From: Pseudoselenomonas ruminantium
Lineage (GTDB): Bacteria; Bacillota; Negativicutes; Selenomonadales; Selenomonadaceae
Direction: 5' to 3'
NCBI GenBank assembly: GCA_902781305.1
Contig: CACZIV010000007.1
Coordinates: 95,293 to 159,292 of the forward strand
DNA: 64,000 nt
Part shown: in pieces, positions 5,973 through 14,370 of the stretch
Numbering within the stretch: position 1 is the first letter of the stretch
Layout: every line of letters begins with the position of its first letter
Program-made: the position numbers and the translations under genes
Notes under the pieces: model-generated
Seen by the model: the letters and a program-made list of their open reading frames with translations, nothing else
Told to the model about the DNA's origin: nothing
The model's database searches: none

Positions 5973-8351
5973 TTATTTCTTTACCAGTTCCTTGGCCAGC
6001 TCGACTGCTTTTACGCCGTCCGGTGCATAGGCATCGGCGCCGGCGCTGTCGGCGTATTCCTGGGTAACGGCGGCGCCGCCGACCATGACTTTGGCGGCAC
6101 AGCCGGCTTCTTTGAGGTCGGCAATCACCTTGTCAATCTGCACCATGGTGGTGGTCATCAGTGCACAGAGGCCGACAATATCGGCATTGTTTTCGATGGC
6201 GGCTCTGACGATATCGGTGCTGTCCACATCTTTGCCGAGGTCGATTAGCTTAAATCCGCTATTGGCCAGCAGGGCGCCGGTGATGTTCTTGCCCAAATCG
6301 TGCACATCGCCTTTGACGGTGGCAATGACGACTGTCCCTTGTTCTGGGGCCTGATTGACCGGTGTCAGCTCTTTGAGCTTGTTAAAGGCCGCCCGCATGG
6401 TTTCGGCAGACAGGAGTACCTGCGGCAGGAACATGCGGCCTGCGCCGAAGTCCACGCCGATATCCGTCATGGCGGCAGTCAGTGCCTGCTCCGTGATGGT
6501 GTTGCCGTCAATTCCCGCGTTGAGGGCATTTTCGACCAGCATGGGGACTTCGTCTTTTTCGCCGTCAATTACAGCCTGCTTGATGGCTTCCAGCGGTGTC
6601 AGCTCCGTCACTTTGGCGGTGGCGGCGGCTTTTGGTGCGGCCAGATTGGCCGCATTTTTGCTGTAGGCAAGGCCGTTGGGGTCGTCGCCCAAGAGCGCGG
6701 CAGAAGCCATCAGGGCGTTCTGCATGGATTCGTCATAGGGATTCATGATGGGAGCATCGAGTCCTGCCGCCAGACACATGGCGAAGAAGGTGCTGTTAAT
6801 CAGCGGGCGGTTGGGCAGGCCAAAGGAGATATTGGAAAGGCCCATGGTCGTCGGATAGCCGAACCGCTCCCGATACATCTGCAGGGTGATGAGCACTTCA
6901 TAGCAGGCATTTTTATCGGCGGAAACGGTCATTACCAAAGCGTCCAGCAGGAAATCGCCATCGTCTAAGCCTGCGTCCTTAGCGGCGGCAATGATTTTGT
7001 GCATGACTTCGATGCGTTCTTCGGCAGTTTTGGGAACACCGTCCGGCGTGATGGGCAGACAGAGAATGGCGGCACCGTAGCGCTTCGCCAGCGGCAGGAA
7101 TTTTTCAATGCGTTCCGGTTCGAAACTTACGGAGTTGATGAGGGCGCGGCCGGGATAGGCTTTGAGTCCTGCTTCCAAGGCTTCGGCATCGCTGGTATCA
7201 ATGGCCAGTGGCGCATCGGTAAGCTGGGCGATTTCGGTGACGGCCTTGGCCATGGCTGCGACCTGGTCGATGCCGCCTACCCCCATATTGACATCGAGCA
7301 GATGAGCGCCAGCTTTGACCTGATTGACGGCTTCTTTTTTTACGCCGAGCAGGGAACCCTCGCGGATTTCGGCAGCCAGCTTTTTACGTCCTGTGGGGTT
7401 GATGCGCTCGCCAATGAGGCGGGTGGGCAGGCTCTTATCAATGCAGACGCTTTTGCTGCGGCTGGTGAGCCAGAGTTTTTTTGCCGGCAGGCGGCGCTCC
7501 GGCAGGGGCAAATCCTTTACGGCTTTGGCCAGTTCCCGGATATGTTCGGGGGTTGTGCCACAGCAGCCGCCTAAATAGCTGGCACCGGCTTCTAAGAGTT
7601 TTACGCCCCATTTACCGAAATCTTCCGGTCCCATGGGAAAAACGGTCTGGCCGTCTTTGAGGTAGGGCATGCCGGCGTTGGGCAGGACGCTGATGGGGCA
7701 GTTGCAGTTTTCTGCCAAGGTTTTGACAATGGGCACGAGTTCTTCCGGGCCAAGGGAGCAGTTGACACCAATGATGTCTGCACCCATGGCGTCGAGGAGA
7801 ATGGCGGCCGATTGCGGGTCGGTACCCGTGACTGTACGCCCATCCTCGCTGTAGGAAAGCTGACAGATTACGGGAATATCGCAGGCATCTTTTGCGGCGA
7901 GTAGCGCGGCACGCATTTCCTGAATGTCGATGCAGGTTTCGATGATGAGATAATCGGCACCAGCCTGGGCCAGTGCCTGCGCCTGCGCGAAGAAATTATC
8001 ATAGGCTTCATCAAAGGCCAAATCGCCCAATGGTTCGATAAAGCGGCCCGTTGGCCCCATGGAACCGGCGACTTTTGCCCGGCCCTGTGCGGCGGTTTTA
8101 GCAATTTTTACAGCGGCAGCATTGAGTTCGGCCATGCGGTCGGTTAAGCCATAGTGCTCTAATTTCAGTGGGCTGGCGCCAAAGGTATTGGTTTCAATAA
8201 TGGTGGCGCCAGCTTCGATATATGCCCGATGGATATTTTTTACCACTTCGGGATTTTCGACGTTCATGAGTTCCGGGCAGGCTCCGGGCTGAAGGCCGCC
8301 GGCTTGCAGCATGGTACCCATGGCACCGTCAAAGATTTCAATTTTACACAT
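5973..8351 (-). CDS. metH: Cobalamin-dependent methionine synthase without reactivation domain
   Basis: A 792-aa MetH that transfers the methyl group of methyl-THF through cobalamin to homocysteine. Domains in order: homocysteine methyltransferase barrel (residues 1-290; zinc cysteines in GVNCSLGP and GGCCGTTP), pterin-binding barrel (about 320-590; TRLIGERINPTGRKK and LLDVNMGVGG), cobalamin cap helices (about 610-690), and a Rossmann B12 domain with DVHDLGKN, whose His is the lower cobalt ligand. The AdoMet-binding reactivation module of the 1200-residue E. coli enzyme is missing; it is encoded by the gene 25 bp upstream. ATG 8351 has AGGAG 8 bp before it. No methionine riboswitch is seen in the leader. 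Confidence 0.95.
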   Translation of the reverse strand: MCKIEIFDGAMGTMLQAGGLQPGACPELMNVENPEVVKNIHRAYIEAGATIIETNTFGASPLKLEHYGLTDRMAELNAAAVKIAKTAAQGRAKVAGSMGPTGRFIEPLGDLAFDEAYDNFFAQAQALAQAGADYLIIETCIDIQEMRAALLAAKDACDIPVICQLSYSEDGRTVTGTDPQSAAILLDAMGADIIGVNCSLGPEELVPIVKTLAENCNCPISVLPNAGMPYLKDGQTVFPMGPEDFGKWGVKLLEAGASYLGGCCGTTPEHIRELAKAVKDLPLPERRLPAKKLWLTSRSKSVCIDKSLPTRLIGERINPTGRKKLAAEIREGSLLGVKKEAVNQVKAGAHLLDVNMGVGGIDQVAAMAKAVTEIAQLTDAPLAIDTSDAEALEAGLKAYPGRALINSVSFEPERIEKFLPLAKRYGAAILCLPITPDGVPKTAEERIEVMHKIIAAAKDAGLDDGDFLLDALVMTVSADKNACYEVLITLQMYRERFGYPTTMGLSNISFGLPNRPLINSTFFAMCLAAGLDAPIMNPYDESMQNALMASAALLGDDPNGLAYSKNAANLAAPKAAATAKVTELTPLEAIKQAVIDGEKDEVPMLVENALNAGIDGNTITEQALTAAMTDIGVDFGAGRMFLPQVLLSAETMRAAFNKLKELTPVNQAPEQGTVVIATVKGDVHDLGKNITGALLANSGFKLIDLGKDVDSTDIVRAAIENNADIVGLCALMTTTMVQIDKVIADLKEAGCAAKVMVGGAAVTQEYADSAGADAYAPDGVKAVELAKELVKK

Positions 8352-8376
8352 ACATTCAGCTCCTGTTCTGGGAGAT

Positions 8377-9051
8377 TTATTTTCTGCGGGAAGGGCAGTT
8401 CTTTTGCGTACAGGCGGCACATCCTTGGGGGCTGTGTTCAGCCGTACTATTTTCCTGTTTGCGGTAGAGTCCGATGAGGGCGGTAATGCTCTTGCGTGGT
8501 GTGAGCATCATGGAGGTGGTGAGCCTTACGCCGATTTGTTCGGCCTTGGCCAGCCGGATTAATTCTGGCTGCTGCTCCAATGGCCAGTCACCATAGCCGG
8601 GACTAAAGCGCCATTTCAGTAAAAAGCCCTGCGCAGCCATCTTGGGACTGATGGCTTTTTCCATGCCATCGGCAAGCTGTTCCACGGCGGCTGTGGCGGC
8701 CGCGTCCATGAGGACAGCGCTGCTGTATTCCCCACTCGAAAAGCGTCTGGTGATATCTTCTTCGATATCTTCGCCCACGGTAGCCGATAGGGCAATAACT
8801 TTTTCGCAGCCAGCCAGATGTTGGCCGATTTTTTTTCCTTGCAACGGACAGGGGGGATTGGCGTTTATCGTTTGTGTTTCACAATCGTAATCGTAAATCT
8901 CCCAGATTCCTCTAGGCTTTGCCAATAAGCGGGTATCTTCGCAGGCTTCCAGGATTTTTCCCTCGTTAAAGTCAGCGGCTTTTTGCAGGCCTGCATAGCG
9001 GCGGGCTTCGGCTGCATCAATGGAAAGCAGGGGGGCATTATAAACGGGCAT
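8377..9051 (-). CDS. Separate methionine synthase reactivation-domain protein
   Basis: A 224-aa protein matching the C-terminal AdoMet-dependent activation domain of MetH (Met_synt_B12). The AdoMet-site motif corresponding to RxxPGY in the fused enzyme appears as RFSPGYGDWPLEQ, and the IGVRLTTSMMLTPRKSITALIGL stretch (which would follow it in MetH) is also present. It should re-methylate cob(II)alamin on MetH in trans. It is the first gene of a two-gene unit with metH (25-bp gap), starts at an ATG behind AAGGTGGTG, and ends with a Cys-rich tail (CAACTQKNC) not part of the classic domain. Split reactivation is known in Firmicutes and Thermotoga; the assignment rests on motif and context. Confidence 0.9.
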   Translation of the reverse strand: MPVYNAPLLSIDAAEARRYAGLQKAADFNEGKILEACEDTRLLAKPRGIWEIYDYDCETQTINANPPCPLQGKKIGQHLAGCEKVIALSATVGEDIEEDITRRFSSGEYSSAVLMDAAATAAVEQLADGMEKAISPKMAAQGFLLKWRFSPGYGDWPLEQQPELIRLAKAEQIGVRLTTSMMLTPRKSITALIGLYRKQENSTAEHSPQGCAACTQKNCPSRRK

Positions 9052-9078
9052 TGGTTCACCACCTTAAATTTTTTTCAT

Positions 9079-9094
9079 TGTTTCACGTGAAACA
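9079..9094. promoter_or_regulatory. parS site 1 (perfect)
   Basis: TGTTTCACGTGAAACA, the canonical ParB-binding palindrome, sits between metH and parA and is extended to a 20-bp perfect palindrome by flanking AT/AT (9077-9096). Confidence 0.95.
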
Positions 9095-9150
9095 ATAGCA
9101 GGACGGGGATGAAATTTACATCTGTCCAAAATAAAACCTGTAATGTAACA

Positions 9151-9179
9151 ATTATACTTATTTTAAGGAAAATACACAA
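9151..9179 (-). promoter_or_regulatory. Promoter of the metH unit
   Basis: On the minus strand TTGTGT (9179-9174), 17 bp, TATAAT (9156-9151). The transcript would include parS site 1 in its leader. Confidence 0.6.
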
Positions 9180-9223
9180 GCATTACTGTAATATAGCACA
9201 GTGTAAGAAAGTGGTGAACGATT

Positions 9224-9985
9224 TTGGCAAAGATTATTGCAGTTGCCAATCAAAAAGGCGGTGTGGGCAAAACCACGACGTCGGTGAATTTAGCGGCCTG
9301 TCTGGCGGCAAAGAAGAAAAAGGTTCTGTTGGTGGATTGTGACCCGCAGGGGAATGCCAGCAGCGGTTTCGGGGTAGATAAGGCCACCCTGCAGGGAAAG
9401 ACCATCTATCAAGTGCTCATTGACAATGTTCCGGTGGCAGATGTGCTGCAAAAGACGGAATTCAAGGTGGACATCCTGCCGGCGAATATTGATTTGGCCG
9501 GTGCCGAAGTTGAATTGGTGGCAGCTATCTCCCGTGAAACGCGGCTGAAAAAAGCGCTGGATGCCGTGCGGGATAATTATGATTACATCATCATTGACTG
9601 CCCGCCGTCGCTGGGGCTGTTGACGCTTAATTCGCTGACGGCCGCCGATTCGGTATTGGTGCCGATTCAGTGCGAGTTTTATGCGTTGGAAGGTGTGGCA
9701 CAGCTTATGCGTACCATTGAACTCGTGCGCAGCAATCTGAATGCGAACTTGAAGCTGGAAGGCGTGGTTATGACCATGTACGATTCCCGCACGAAACTCG
9801 CTGAACAGGTCGTAGCTGAGGTGCGGAACAGCTTTGATACGGTGGTCTACAAGACCATGATTCCGCGCAATGTACGCCTGAGTGAAGCGCCTTCTTTTGG
9901 CCAGCCCATCATTTATTACGATAAGAAATCCAAGGGCTCGGAAGTGTATATGAAGCTGGCGAAAGAGGTGATTGCTTGTGGCTAA
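9224..9985 (+). CDS. parA: Chromosome partitioning ATPase ParA (Soj)
   Basis: A 253-aa deviant-Walker ATPase. KGGVGKTTT (residues 11-19) is the Walker A with the signature lysine, VDCDPQGNASSG is the A' motif, and IIIDCPPSLGLLT is Walker B. This is the short chromosomal type without an N-terminal DNA-binding domain, which forms nucleoid-bound dimers that ParB releases, moving origins apart. The start is a TTG at 9224 giving MAKIIAVANQKGG; no better ATG exists in frame and the Shine-Dalgarno is weak (GGTG). It overlaps parB by 8 bp, and parS lies immediately upstream. Confidence 0.97.
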   Translation: MAKIIAVANQKGGVGKTTTSVNLAACLAAKKKKVLLVDCDPQGNASSGFGVDKATLQGKTIYQVLIDNVPVADVLQKTEFKVDILPANIDLAGAEVELVAAISRETRLKKALDAVRDNYDYIIIDCPPSLGLLTLNSLTAADSVLVPIQCEFYALEGVAQLMRTIELVRSNLNANLKLEGVVMTMYDSRTKLAEQVVAEVRNSFDTVVYKTMIPRNVRLSEAPSFGQPIIYYDKKSKGSEVYMKLAKEVIACG

Positions 9986-10934
9986 GCAAGGCGGCCTGGG
10001 CAAGGGCTTAGGAGCACTGTTGGGGAATCCGAAACCGGTCAGTGAAAGCGCAGCTGTGGAAAAGGCACATAAAATCGCCATTACCGCGATTCAGCCCAAT
10101 CGCTATCAGCCACGGCTGGAATTTGATGAAAGTGCCTTGGAGGAACTCAAGGATTCCGTTAAGGAATTTGGCGTGCTGCAGCCTTTGTTGGTGCGCAAAG
10201 TGGCGGAGAATCGTTACGAGTTGATTGCTGGAGAGCGTCGTTTGCGGGCGGCAAAACTTGCCGGCCTTACGGAAGTACCTGTAGAAGTCCGGGAATACAA
10301 CAATGAGGAAATCGCGCAGATTGCCCTGATTGAAAATATTCAGCGGGAAAACTTAAATGCGATGGAAGAAGCCAAGGCTTATGAACGCTTGATGAAAGAG
10401 TTCAGCCTCACGCAGGAAACCGTAGCGAAAAAAGTGGGACGTAGCCGTTCGCATATCGCGAATTTCCTGCGTCTTTTAAACCTGGCTGAACAGGTACAGG
10501 CTTATGTCGCTAACGGCAGCCTTTCCATGGGGCAGGCCAAACCGCTTTTGGCCTTGGAAAATCAGGATTTGCAGCTGGAGGCGGCAGATTACATCCAGAG
10601 CAAGGAACTTTCCGCCCGCCAGTCGGAACAACTTGTGAAGAAACTGCTGGAAAATCCGGACTTGCTGCATGAACACGGCGGAGAACAGAGCGCCAAGGAA
10701 AAGCCGGAGCAGGATGTCTTTATCCGTGATGCGGTGGACAAATTGACGCAGATGTTTGGCACGCAGGTAAGAATTCAGACGGGGAAGAAAAAGAGCAAGC
10801 TCGAAATCGAGTTCTATTCGCCGGAAGACTTGGAACGCATTATGGGAACGATGCTGGAAAAACAGCAGAACACCAAGCAGGCCAAGATGGATGCGTTGCG
10901 CCAGTTTTCACAGACAGGTAAATTTACGGTATAA
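9978..10934 (+). CDS. parB: Chromosome partitioning protein ParB (Spo0J), CTPase and parS binder
   Basis: A 318-aa chromosomal ParB. The N-terminal GGLGKGLGALLG is the ParA-stimulating basic tail. The CTP-binding fold carries QPLLVRKV and GERRLRAAK; ENIQRENLNAMEEA precedes the helix-turn-helix (LTQETVAKKVGRSRSHIANF) that reads parS; the last 80 residues form the dimerisation domain. GTG 9978 is preferred over TTG 9972 because AGAGGTG is correctly spaced and the family start MAKQGGLGKGL fits. It is co-transcribed with parA, and six parS sites lie within 19 kb to the right. Confidence 0.97.
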   Translation: MAKQGGLGKGLGALLGNPKPVSESAAVEKAHKIAITAIQPNRYQPRLEFDESALEELKDSVKEFGVLQPLLVRKVAENRYELIAGERRLRAAKLAGLTEVPVEVREYNNEEIAQIALIENIQRENLNAMEEAKAYERLMKEFSLTQETVAKKVGRSRSHIANFLRLLNLAEQVQAYVANGSLSMGQAKPLLALENQDLQLEAADYIQSKELSARQSEQLVKKLLENPDLLHEHGGEQSAKEKPEQDVFIRDAVDKLTQMFGTQVRIQTGKKKSKLEIEFYSPEDLERIMGTMLEKQQNTKQAKMDALRQFSQTGKFTV

Positions 10935-10960
10935 ATCATAGGGGAGTTTGGGAATTTAGC

Positions 10961-11470
10961 ATGGATATCAACTATTTTATGAAGTTTATGGGCGATAATA
11001 TGCCATTTTTGGTGGTGATTATGGCCGTTATTATGTTCATTATGCTCTGCATCATGATTAAGCAGGCATGGACACTCAGTTATATGAAGAAGCGCTATCG
11101 CAAGATGATGAGTGGCGTGGATGGCGATAATCTGGAACGTCTGCTCATGGGGCATATTGATGAAGTGCGTCATGTGGTGGAAGAAAATAAGCGTCTGGAT
11201 GCGGAAAACCGCCGCATTGATGAGCTTTTGCAAATGGCTGTTACCCGCGTGGGCATGGTGCGTTTCCGGGCGTTTGAGGATATGGGCAGCGACCTCAGCT
11301 ACGCTGTGGCCATGCTGGATTCACATAACAATGGCGTCGTGATGTCCAGCATTTTTGGCCGTGAGGATTCCCGTGGCTATGCCAAACCCATTGAGGATGG
11401 TAAATCCACTTATCCCATGACGAAGGAAGAAGAACAGGCTTTGCAGGAAGCAATGAGCAAGGCAAAGTAA
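10961..11470 (+). CDS. DUF4446 family membrane protein
   Basis: A 169-residue protein with one N-terminal transmembrane segment (about residues 14-36, MPFLVVIMAVIMFIMLCIM), a charged helix likely to be a coiled coil (residues 50-90), and the conserved C-terminal stretch VTRVGMVRFRAFEDMGSDLS followed by LDSHNNGVVMSSIFGREDSR, which is diagnostic for DUF4446. The family is often found right after parB in Firmicutes, as here (26-bp gap), and is likely part of the same transcript. Its molecular role is not known. The topology suggests a cytoplasmic or extracytoplasmic domain anchored at the membrane. Confidence 0.85.
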   Translation: MDINYFMKFMGDNMPFLVVIMAVIMFIMLCIMIKQAWTLSYMKKRYRKMMSGVDGDNLERLLMGHIDEVRHVVEENKRLDAENRRIDELLQMAVTRVGMVRFRAFEDMGSDLSYAVAMLDSHNNGVVMSSIFGREDSRGYAKPIEDGKSTYPMTKEEEQALQEAMSKAK

Positions 11471-11492
11471 TTTTTGAGAAAGGAAGGCTCAA

Positions 11493-12455
11493 ATGTCAGC
11501 AGAGAATGAAAAAAATAAGACTGCTGCGGAGGAGTATACGATTAAATTTATCCCCCCACAGGGTGGCGACACAAAGACCATTCGCCTGCCGGGTGCGCTG
11601 TTTAAATACGGTGTGATTTCCTTATTGGCGGGAGCAATGCTCTTTGTCGGTGCATTCAGCTATGCGGTGTACAGCACATTTGTCAATCGCAATGGTGCGG
11701 CCGAGATTGAGGATTTGCGTCAGGTAAACAGCATTCAGCAGGAACAGCTTTTGCAGTTGGCCAAGAAAGCGAATGCGCTGCAGGAAGATATGAACCAGCT
11801 CAAGAAGTTGGAAGAAGATATCCGGCGTTTGTCCGGGGCACAGCCCATGCAGGAAAATAATTCCGGCAATGGTGACGGTAATCAAAGTGTTGACCCGGAA
11901 ACGCATAATGGCCAGGGCGGGCCCATCAGCACGCCTACGGTGCAAAATGTCAGTGATACACTGGCCTTGGTTAAGCAGGGCTTGGCGGTCAGACGCCAGT
12001 CCCTTACGGCCTTGAAGGAAGAACTCAGTCAGCGGCAGAAGGAACTCGGGGCAGTCAGCCTTAATCTGCCTGGAGGCACTACGCCAGCCATTTGGCCGGC
12101 GCGTGGTGTAGTAAGCTCGCCTTATGGTCTGCGCTGGAATGGTTCGGATTTCCATCCGGGCATCGATATTGCCAATGACATGGGCACGCCGATTCTCGCT
12201 ACGGCTGACGGTGTTGTGCGCGTGGCAGGCTGGAATGATGGCGGCTACGGCAACATGGTGGATATCGACCATGGCAATGGCATTATGACTCGCTATGGAC
12301 ATGCCATGCAGGTGGCCGTAACGGCAGGCCAGCATGTGCGCCGGGGACAGGTGATTGCCTATATGGGCAGCACCGGGTTCTCGACGGGGCCGCATGTGCA
12401 TTATGAGGTGCGGATTAATGGGCAGGCGGTAAATCCATCAGCCTATCTCCATTAA
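11493..12455 (+). CDS. Membrane-anchored M23 peptidoglycan endopeptidase
   Basis: A 320-aa envelope protein: cytoplasmic N-tail of about 38 residues, one transmembrane helix (about 39-62), coiled coil (about 70-110), Asn/Gly/Gln-rich linker (about 118-150), second helix (160-190), and a C-terminal LytM/M23 domain (about 205-320). Zinc ligands are visible as HPGIDIAN (HxxxD) and HVHYEV (HxH), so the domain should be active against peptide cross-links. It lies 22 bp behind the DUF4446 gene and closes the parAB cluster. The arrangement resembles divisome-linked M23 proteins, but no specific partner is evident. Repeat family 1 begins 14 bp after its stop codon. Confidence 0.92.
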   Translation: MSAENEKNKTAAEEYTIKFIPPQGGDTKTIRLPGALFKYGVISLLAGAMLFVGAFSYAVYSTFVNRNGAAEIEDLRQVNSIQQEQLLQLAKKANALQEDMNQLKKLEEDIRRLSGAQPMQENNSGNGDGNQSVDPETHNGQGGPISTPTVQNVSDTLALVKQGLAVRRQSLTALKEELSQRQKELGAVSLNLPGGTTPAIWPARGVVSSPYGLRWNGSDFHPGIDIANDMGTPILATADGVVRVAGWNDGGYGNMVDIDHGNGIMTRYGHAMQVAVTAGQHVRRGQVIAYMGSTGFSTGPHVHYEVRINGQAVNPSAYLH

Positions 12456-12469
12456 ATTTTGTTTGGTTA

Positions 12470-12572
12470 ACATCATAGCGTAAAGGCGCCCGCGGGGCTG
12501 TTATTATGTTTTCTTCGCCATAGACAGGCTTGTCAAAAGCTGCGAAAACATAACAACAGCCTCGCGGGCTTA
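12470..12572 (+). repeat. Repeat family 1, copy 1
   Basis: Imperfect palindrome of about 100 bp bounded by ACATC at the left and GGGCTTA at the right. The arms starting GCCCGCGGGGCTGTTATTATG pair with the right arm ending CCTCGCGGGC with two mismatches in 26 bp. The centre GACAGGCTTGTC is shared by all complete copies. It directly follows the M23 gene. Confidence 0.9.
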
Positions 12573-12591
12573 GTTTGTTGCATTGGATTTT

Positions 12592-12695
12592 TCATCTTGG
12601 CAATAAGGCGCCCCAGGGGACTGGCAGTATTTTTCCTTCGCTTAGACAGGCTTGTCAAACGCTGCGGAAAAAAACAGCCAGTCCCCTGGGGCTTA
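12592..12695 (+). repeat. Repeat family 1, copy 2
   Basis: Same architecture as copy 1, 122 bp further on. Arms GCCCCAGGGGACTGGC and GCCAGTCCCCTGGGGC are exactly complementary to each other yet differ from the arms of copy 1; the centre GACAGGCTTGTC is identical. Confidence 0.9.
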
Positions 12696-12717
12696 CTTTA
12701 TGGACATAGACGGATTT

Positions 12718-12821
12718 ACATCGTTGTGATAGGGCGCCCAAGGGAGCTGGCAATATTTTTCCTTCGCTTAGACAGGCTTGTCAAACGCTGCGGAAAAATA
12801 CAGCCAGCTCCCTCGGGCTTA
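12718..12821 (+). repeat. Repeat family 1, copy 3
   Basis: Third tandem copy, 126 bp after copy 2. Arms CCCAAGGGAGCTGGC and GCCAGCTCCCTCGGG pair almost perfectly. The core TTCGCTTAGACAGGCTTGTC is identical to copy 2. After it, 12822-12880 holds nothing recognisable. Confidence 0.9.
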
Positions 12822-12885
12822 GTTCGTATTATAGAAGATTTTCCTTTAGGTGTTATAGGGGCTGTTCGTTTGGATAGGGGATTGC

Positions 12886-12915
12886 TTGTTTTGTAGTCCT
12901 TTGATGATGTATAAT
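12886..12915 (+). promoter_or_regulatory. Promoter of the NYN-domain gene
   Basis: TTGTTT (12886-12891), 18 bp, TATAAT (12910-12915), 55 bp before the ATG. Confidence 0.55.
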
Positions 12916-12969
12916 GAATATGTCTATAGAATATTAAGAAAAATTCTAACCTGAAATTGGGGCGGTTGT

Positions 12970-13968
12970 ATGTCGTTGAGTGGGGATTTAGTCGTATTTA
13001 TTGACGCGGAAAATGCTTCGCCTAAGTGGGGCGTGCCGCTTTATGTGTGGCTCTGCCAGAATTTTAAGGTGCGGGAATGTTATTGTGTGGGCAACCGGGC
13101 TAAAACGGGGACGGATTATTTGCGCTTGGAAGGGCCGAAGTTTCACATTGTAAATAGTATGGTGGGGAAGGATTCAGCAGATACCTGGCTGGTTATGCTG
13201 GGGACGCGGGAGCTTTGCTTGCGGCGTTCGGTGAAGAAGGTCGCGATACTTTCCAATGACCGGGATTTTGCGCCACTGGCGTATCTGGCCGCTGAACGCA
13301 AGAAGAAGCTGATTATCTATGCGGCGGCTGTAAGCGGGGTAGACGGGCTGAAGCAGGCAATTAAGCGGATTGAGCCGGGGGAATCTGCGGCGGTGGAAAC
13401 CATTGATTTGGATAAGCTCGTCGCTCAGCAGCTGGGCCGGCCGGTGGAGAGTTGGCAGGAGCGACTACTCACGGGTGCCAGAAACTTAATTAAGTTTCCC
13501 GGAAAACTTTGGCCGAGAAAAAACAAGACGGTTGCGCTGCCTTCCGCGAATGTTATGGAGCCTTATCTACTGACACCGGCAAAGGGAAAAGCGGTCAGCG
13601 GAGCTGTGAGCAAGAAGAAAAAAAAGAAGGGCCATCATAAGCAGGACCTTTCGGTGGCTTTCAGCCAGCCGGATGGCGCTAGTGAACGCTTATTCCGCAA
13701 CTTATCTCCGGAGCTGCACAATTATTTGGCCAAACGTCAAAGTCAGGTAAAGTTGATTTTAGCACCGGGGCTAAGTGGTGAGTTCGTCGAGGTTCCGTTT
13801 ATCGACGGTATGCGGGATGGCGTGTTTATGGCATTTCTCATCGCTTTTAAGGTCATCAAAAAAGGCAATCTGGATGATGATTTTTATCGTTCTTTGGGAC
13901 TGGTGCATCGACAGAATGCCGTTTATTATGACCGCGAAGGATTGGACTCTTTTGAGGCTGAGGAATAA
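12970..13968 (+). CDS. NYN (PIN-like) domain putative ribonuclease
   Basis: A 332-aa protein with an N-terminal NYN domain (about residues 5-140). The acidic residues of the PIN-like active site are in VVFIDAENAS, GKDSADTWL and ILSNDRDFAPL. A basic linker follows (around residues 190-230, including a run of six lysines), then a C-terminal domain of about 110 residues that I do not recognise. NYN proteins are predicted or shown metal-dependent RNases acting in RNA processing. It is a single gene between a tandem repeat array and a terminator, with its own promoter. RNase activity is inferred from the family; the substrate is unknown. Confidence 0.85.
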   Translation: MSLSGDLVVFIDAENASPKWGVPLYVWLCQNFKVRECYCVGNRAKTGTDYLRLEGPKFHIVNSMVGKDSADTWLVMLGTRELCLRRSVKKVAILSNDRDFAPLAYLAAERKKKLIIYAAAVSGVDGLKQAIKRIEPGESAAVETIDLDKLVAQQLGRPVESWQERLLTGARNLIKFPGKLWPRKNKTVALPSANVMEPYLLTPAKGKAVSGAVSKKKKKKGHHKQDLSVAFSQPDGASERLFRNLSPELHNYLAKRQSQVKLILAPGLSGEFVEVPFIDGMRDGVFMAFLIAFKVIKKGNLDDDFYRSLGLVHRQNAVYYDREGLDSFEAEE

Positions 13969-14068
13969 GTATTATGTATACTTGAGGAACAGGCGCGAGC
14001 ATGCGGAAGCGCATTGTATTCCTGTATACCGTAAAAAAATACATAACATAACAAAAGCATTATAATAG

Positions 14069-14107
14069 AAAAAGCTCTATGCATTTACTGGCATAGGGCT
14101 TTTTTAT
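14069..14107 (+). terminator. Terminator after the NYN gene
   Basis: A 14-bp stem AAAAAGCTCTATGC / GCATAGGGCTTTTT (14069-14082 with 14091-14104) with a T-run tail. The remaining 14108-14260 is AT-rich and contains repeats of AAAATACAT but no gene. Confidence 0.85.
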
Positions 14108-14260
14108 TGCCTTTTTAAGTATAACTTATTTGTCACAGTGTAAATGGGGAAAATTATAAAAATACATTTTATTGCATAAAAATACATAAATATAAGGCAT
14201 AAATGCGCTTTTTACAGGGGTTATGGTAATTATAAATGCATATTTCTGACTTTTATCTTA

Positions 14261-14289
14261 TTGACACAGGTTTACAAAGTTCTTATAAT
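14261..14289 (+). promoter_or_regulatory. Consensus promoter of the glutamate synthase operon
   Basis: TTGACA (14261-14266), 17 bp, TATAAT (14284-14289): a perfect sigma-70 promoter. AAAATACAT occurs at about 14036, 14159, 14179 and 14307, on both sides of it, and is a candidate regulator-binding motif. Confidence 0.85.
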
Positions 14290-14370
14290 GTAAAATATGT
14301 TGTAATAAAAATACATCGAGTAAGGACAGATATGTAATATTTTGTATACATTCGCAAAGGAGCGACAGTT

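Noticed and set aside
9052-9223. Possible cobalamin or SAM riboswitch before the metH unit
   Set aside because: The leader is too short and lacks the B12-box and SAM-box motifs; only a promoter and a parS site are seen.
12470-12821. Three evenly spaced repeats looking like a small CRISPR or tandem array
   Set aside because: Units are about 100-bp palindromes with variable arms, not short direct repeats with unique spacers, and no cas gene is present.
12597-12896. 99-residue ORF with an internally repeated FFLRLDRLVKRCGK segment
   Set aside because: It is simply the translation of repeat copies 2 and 3; the protein repetition follows from the DNA repeat and there is no ribosome site.
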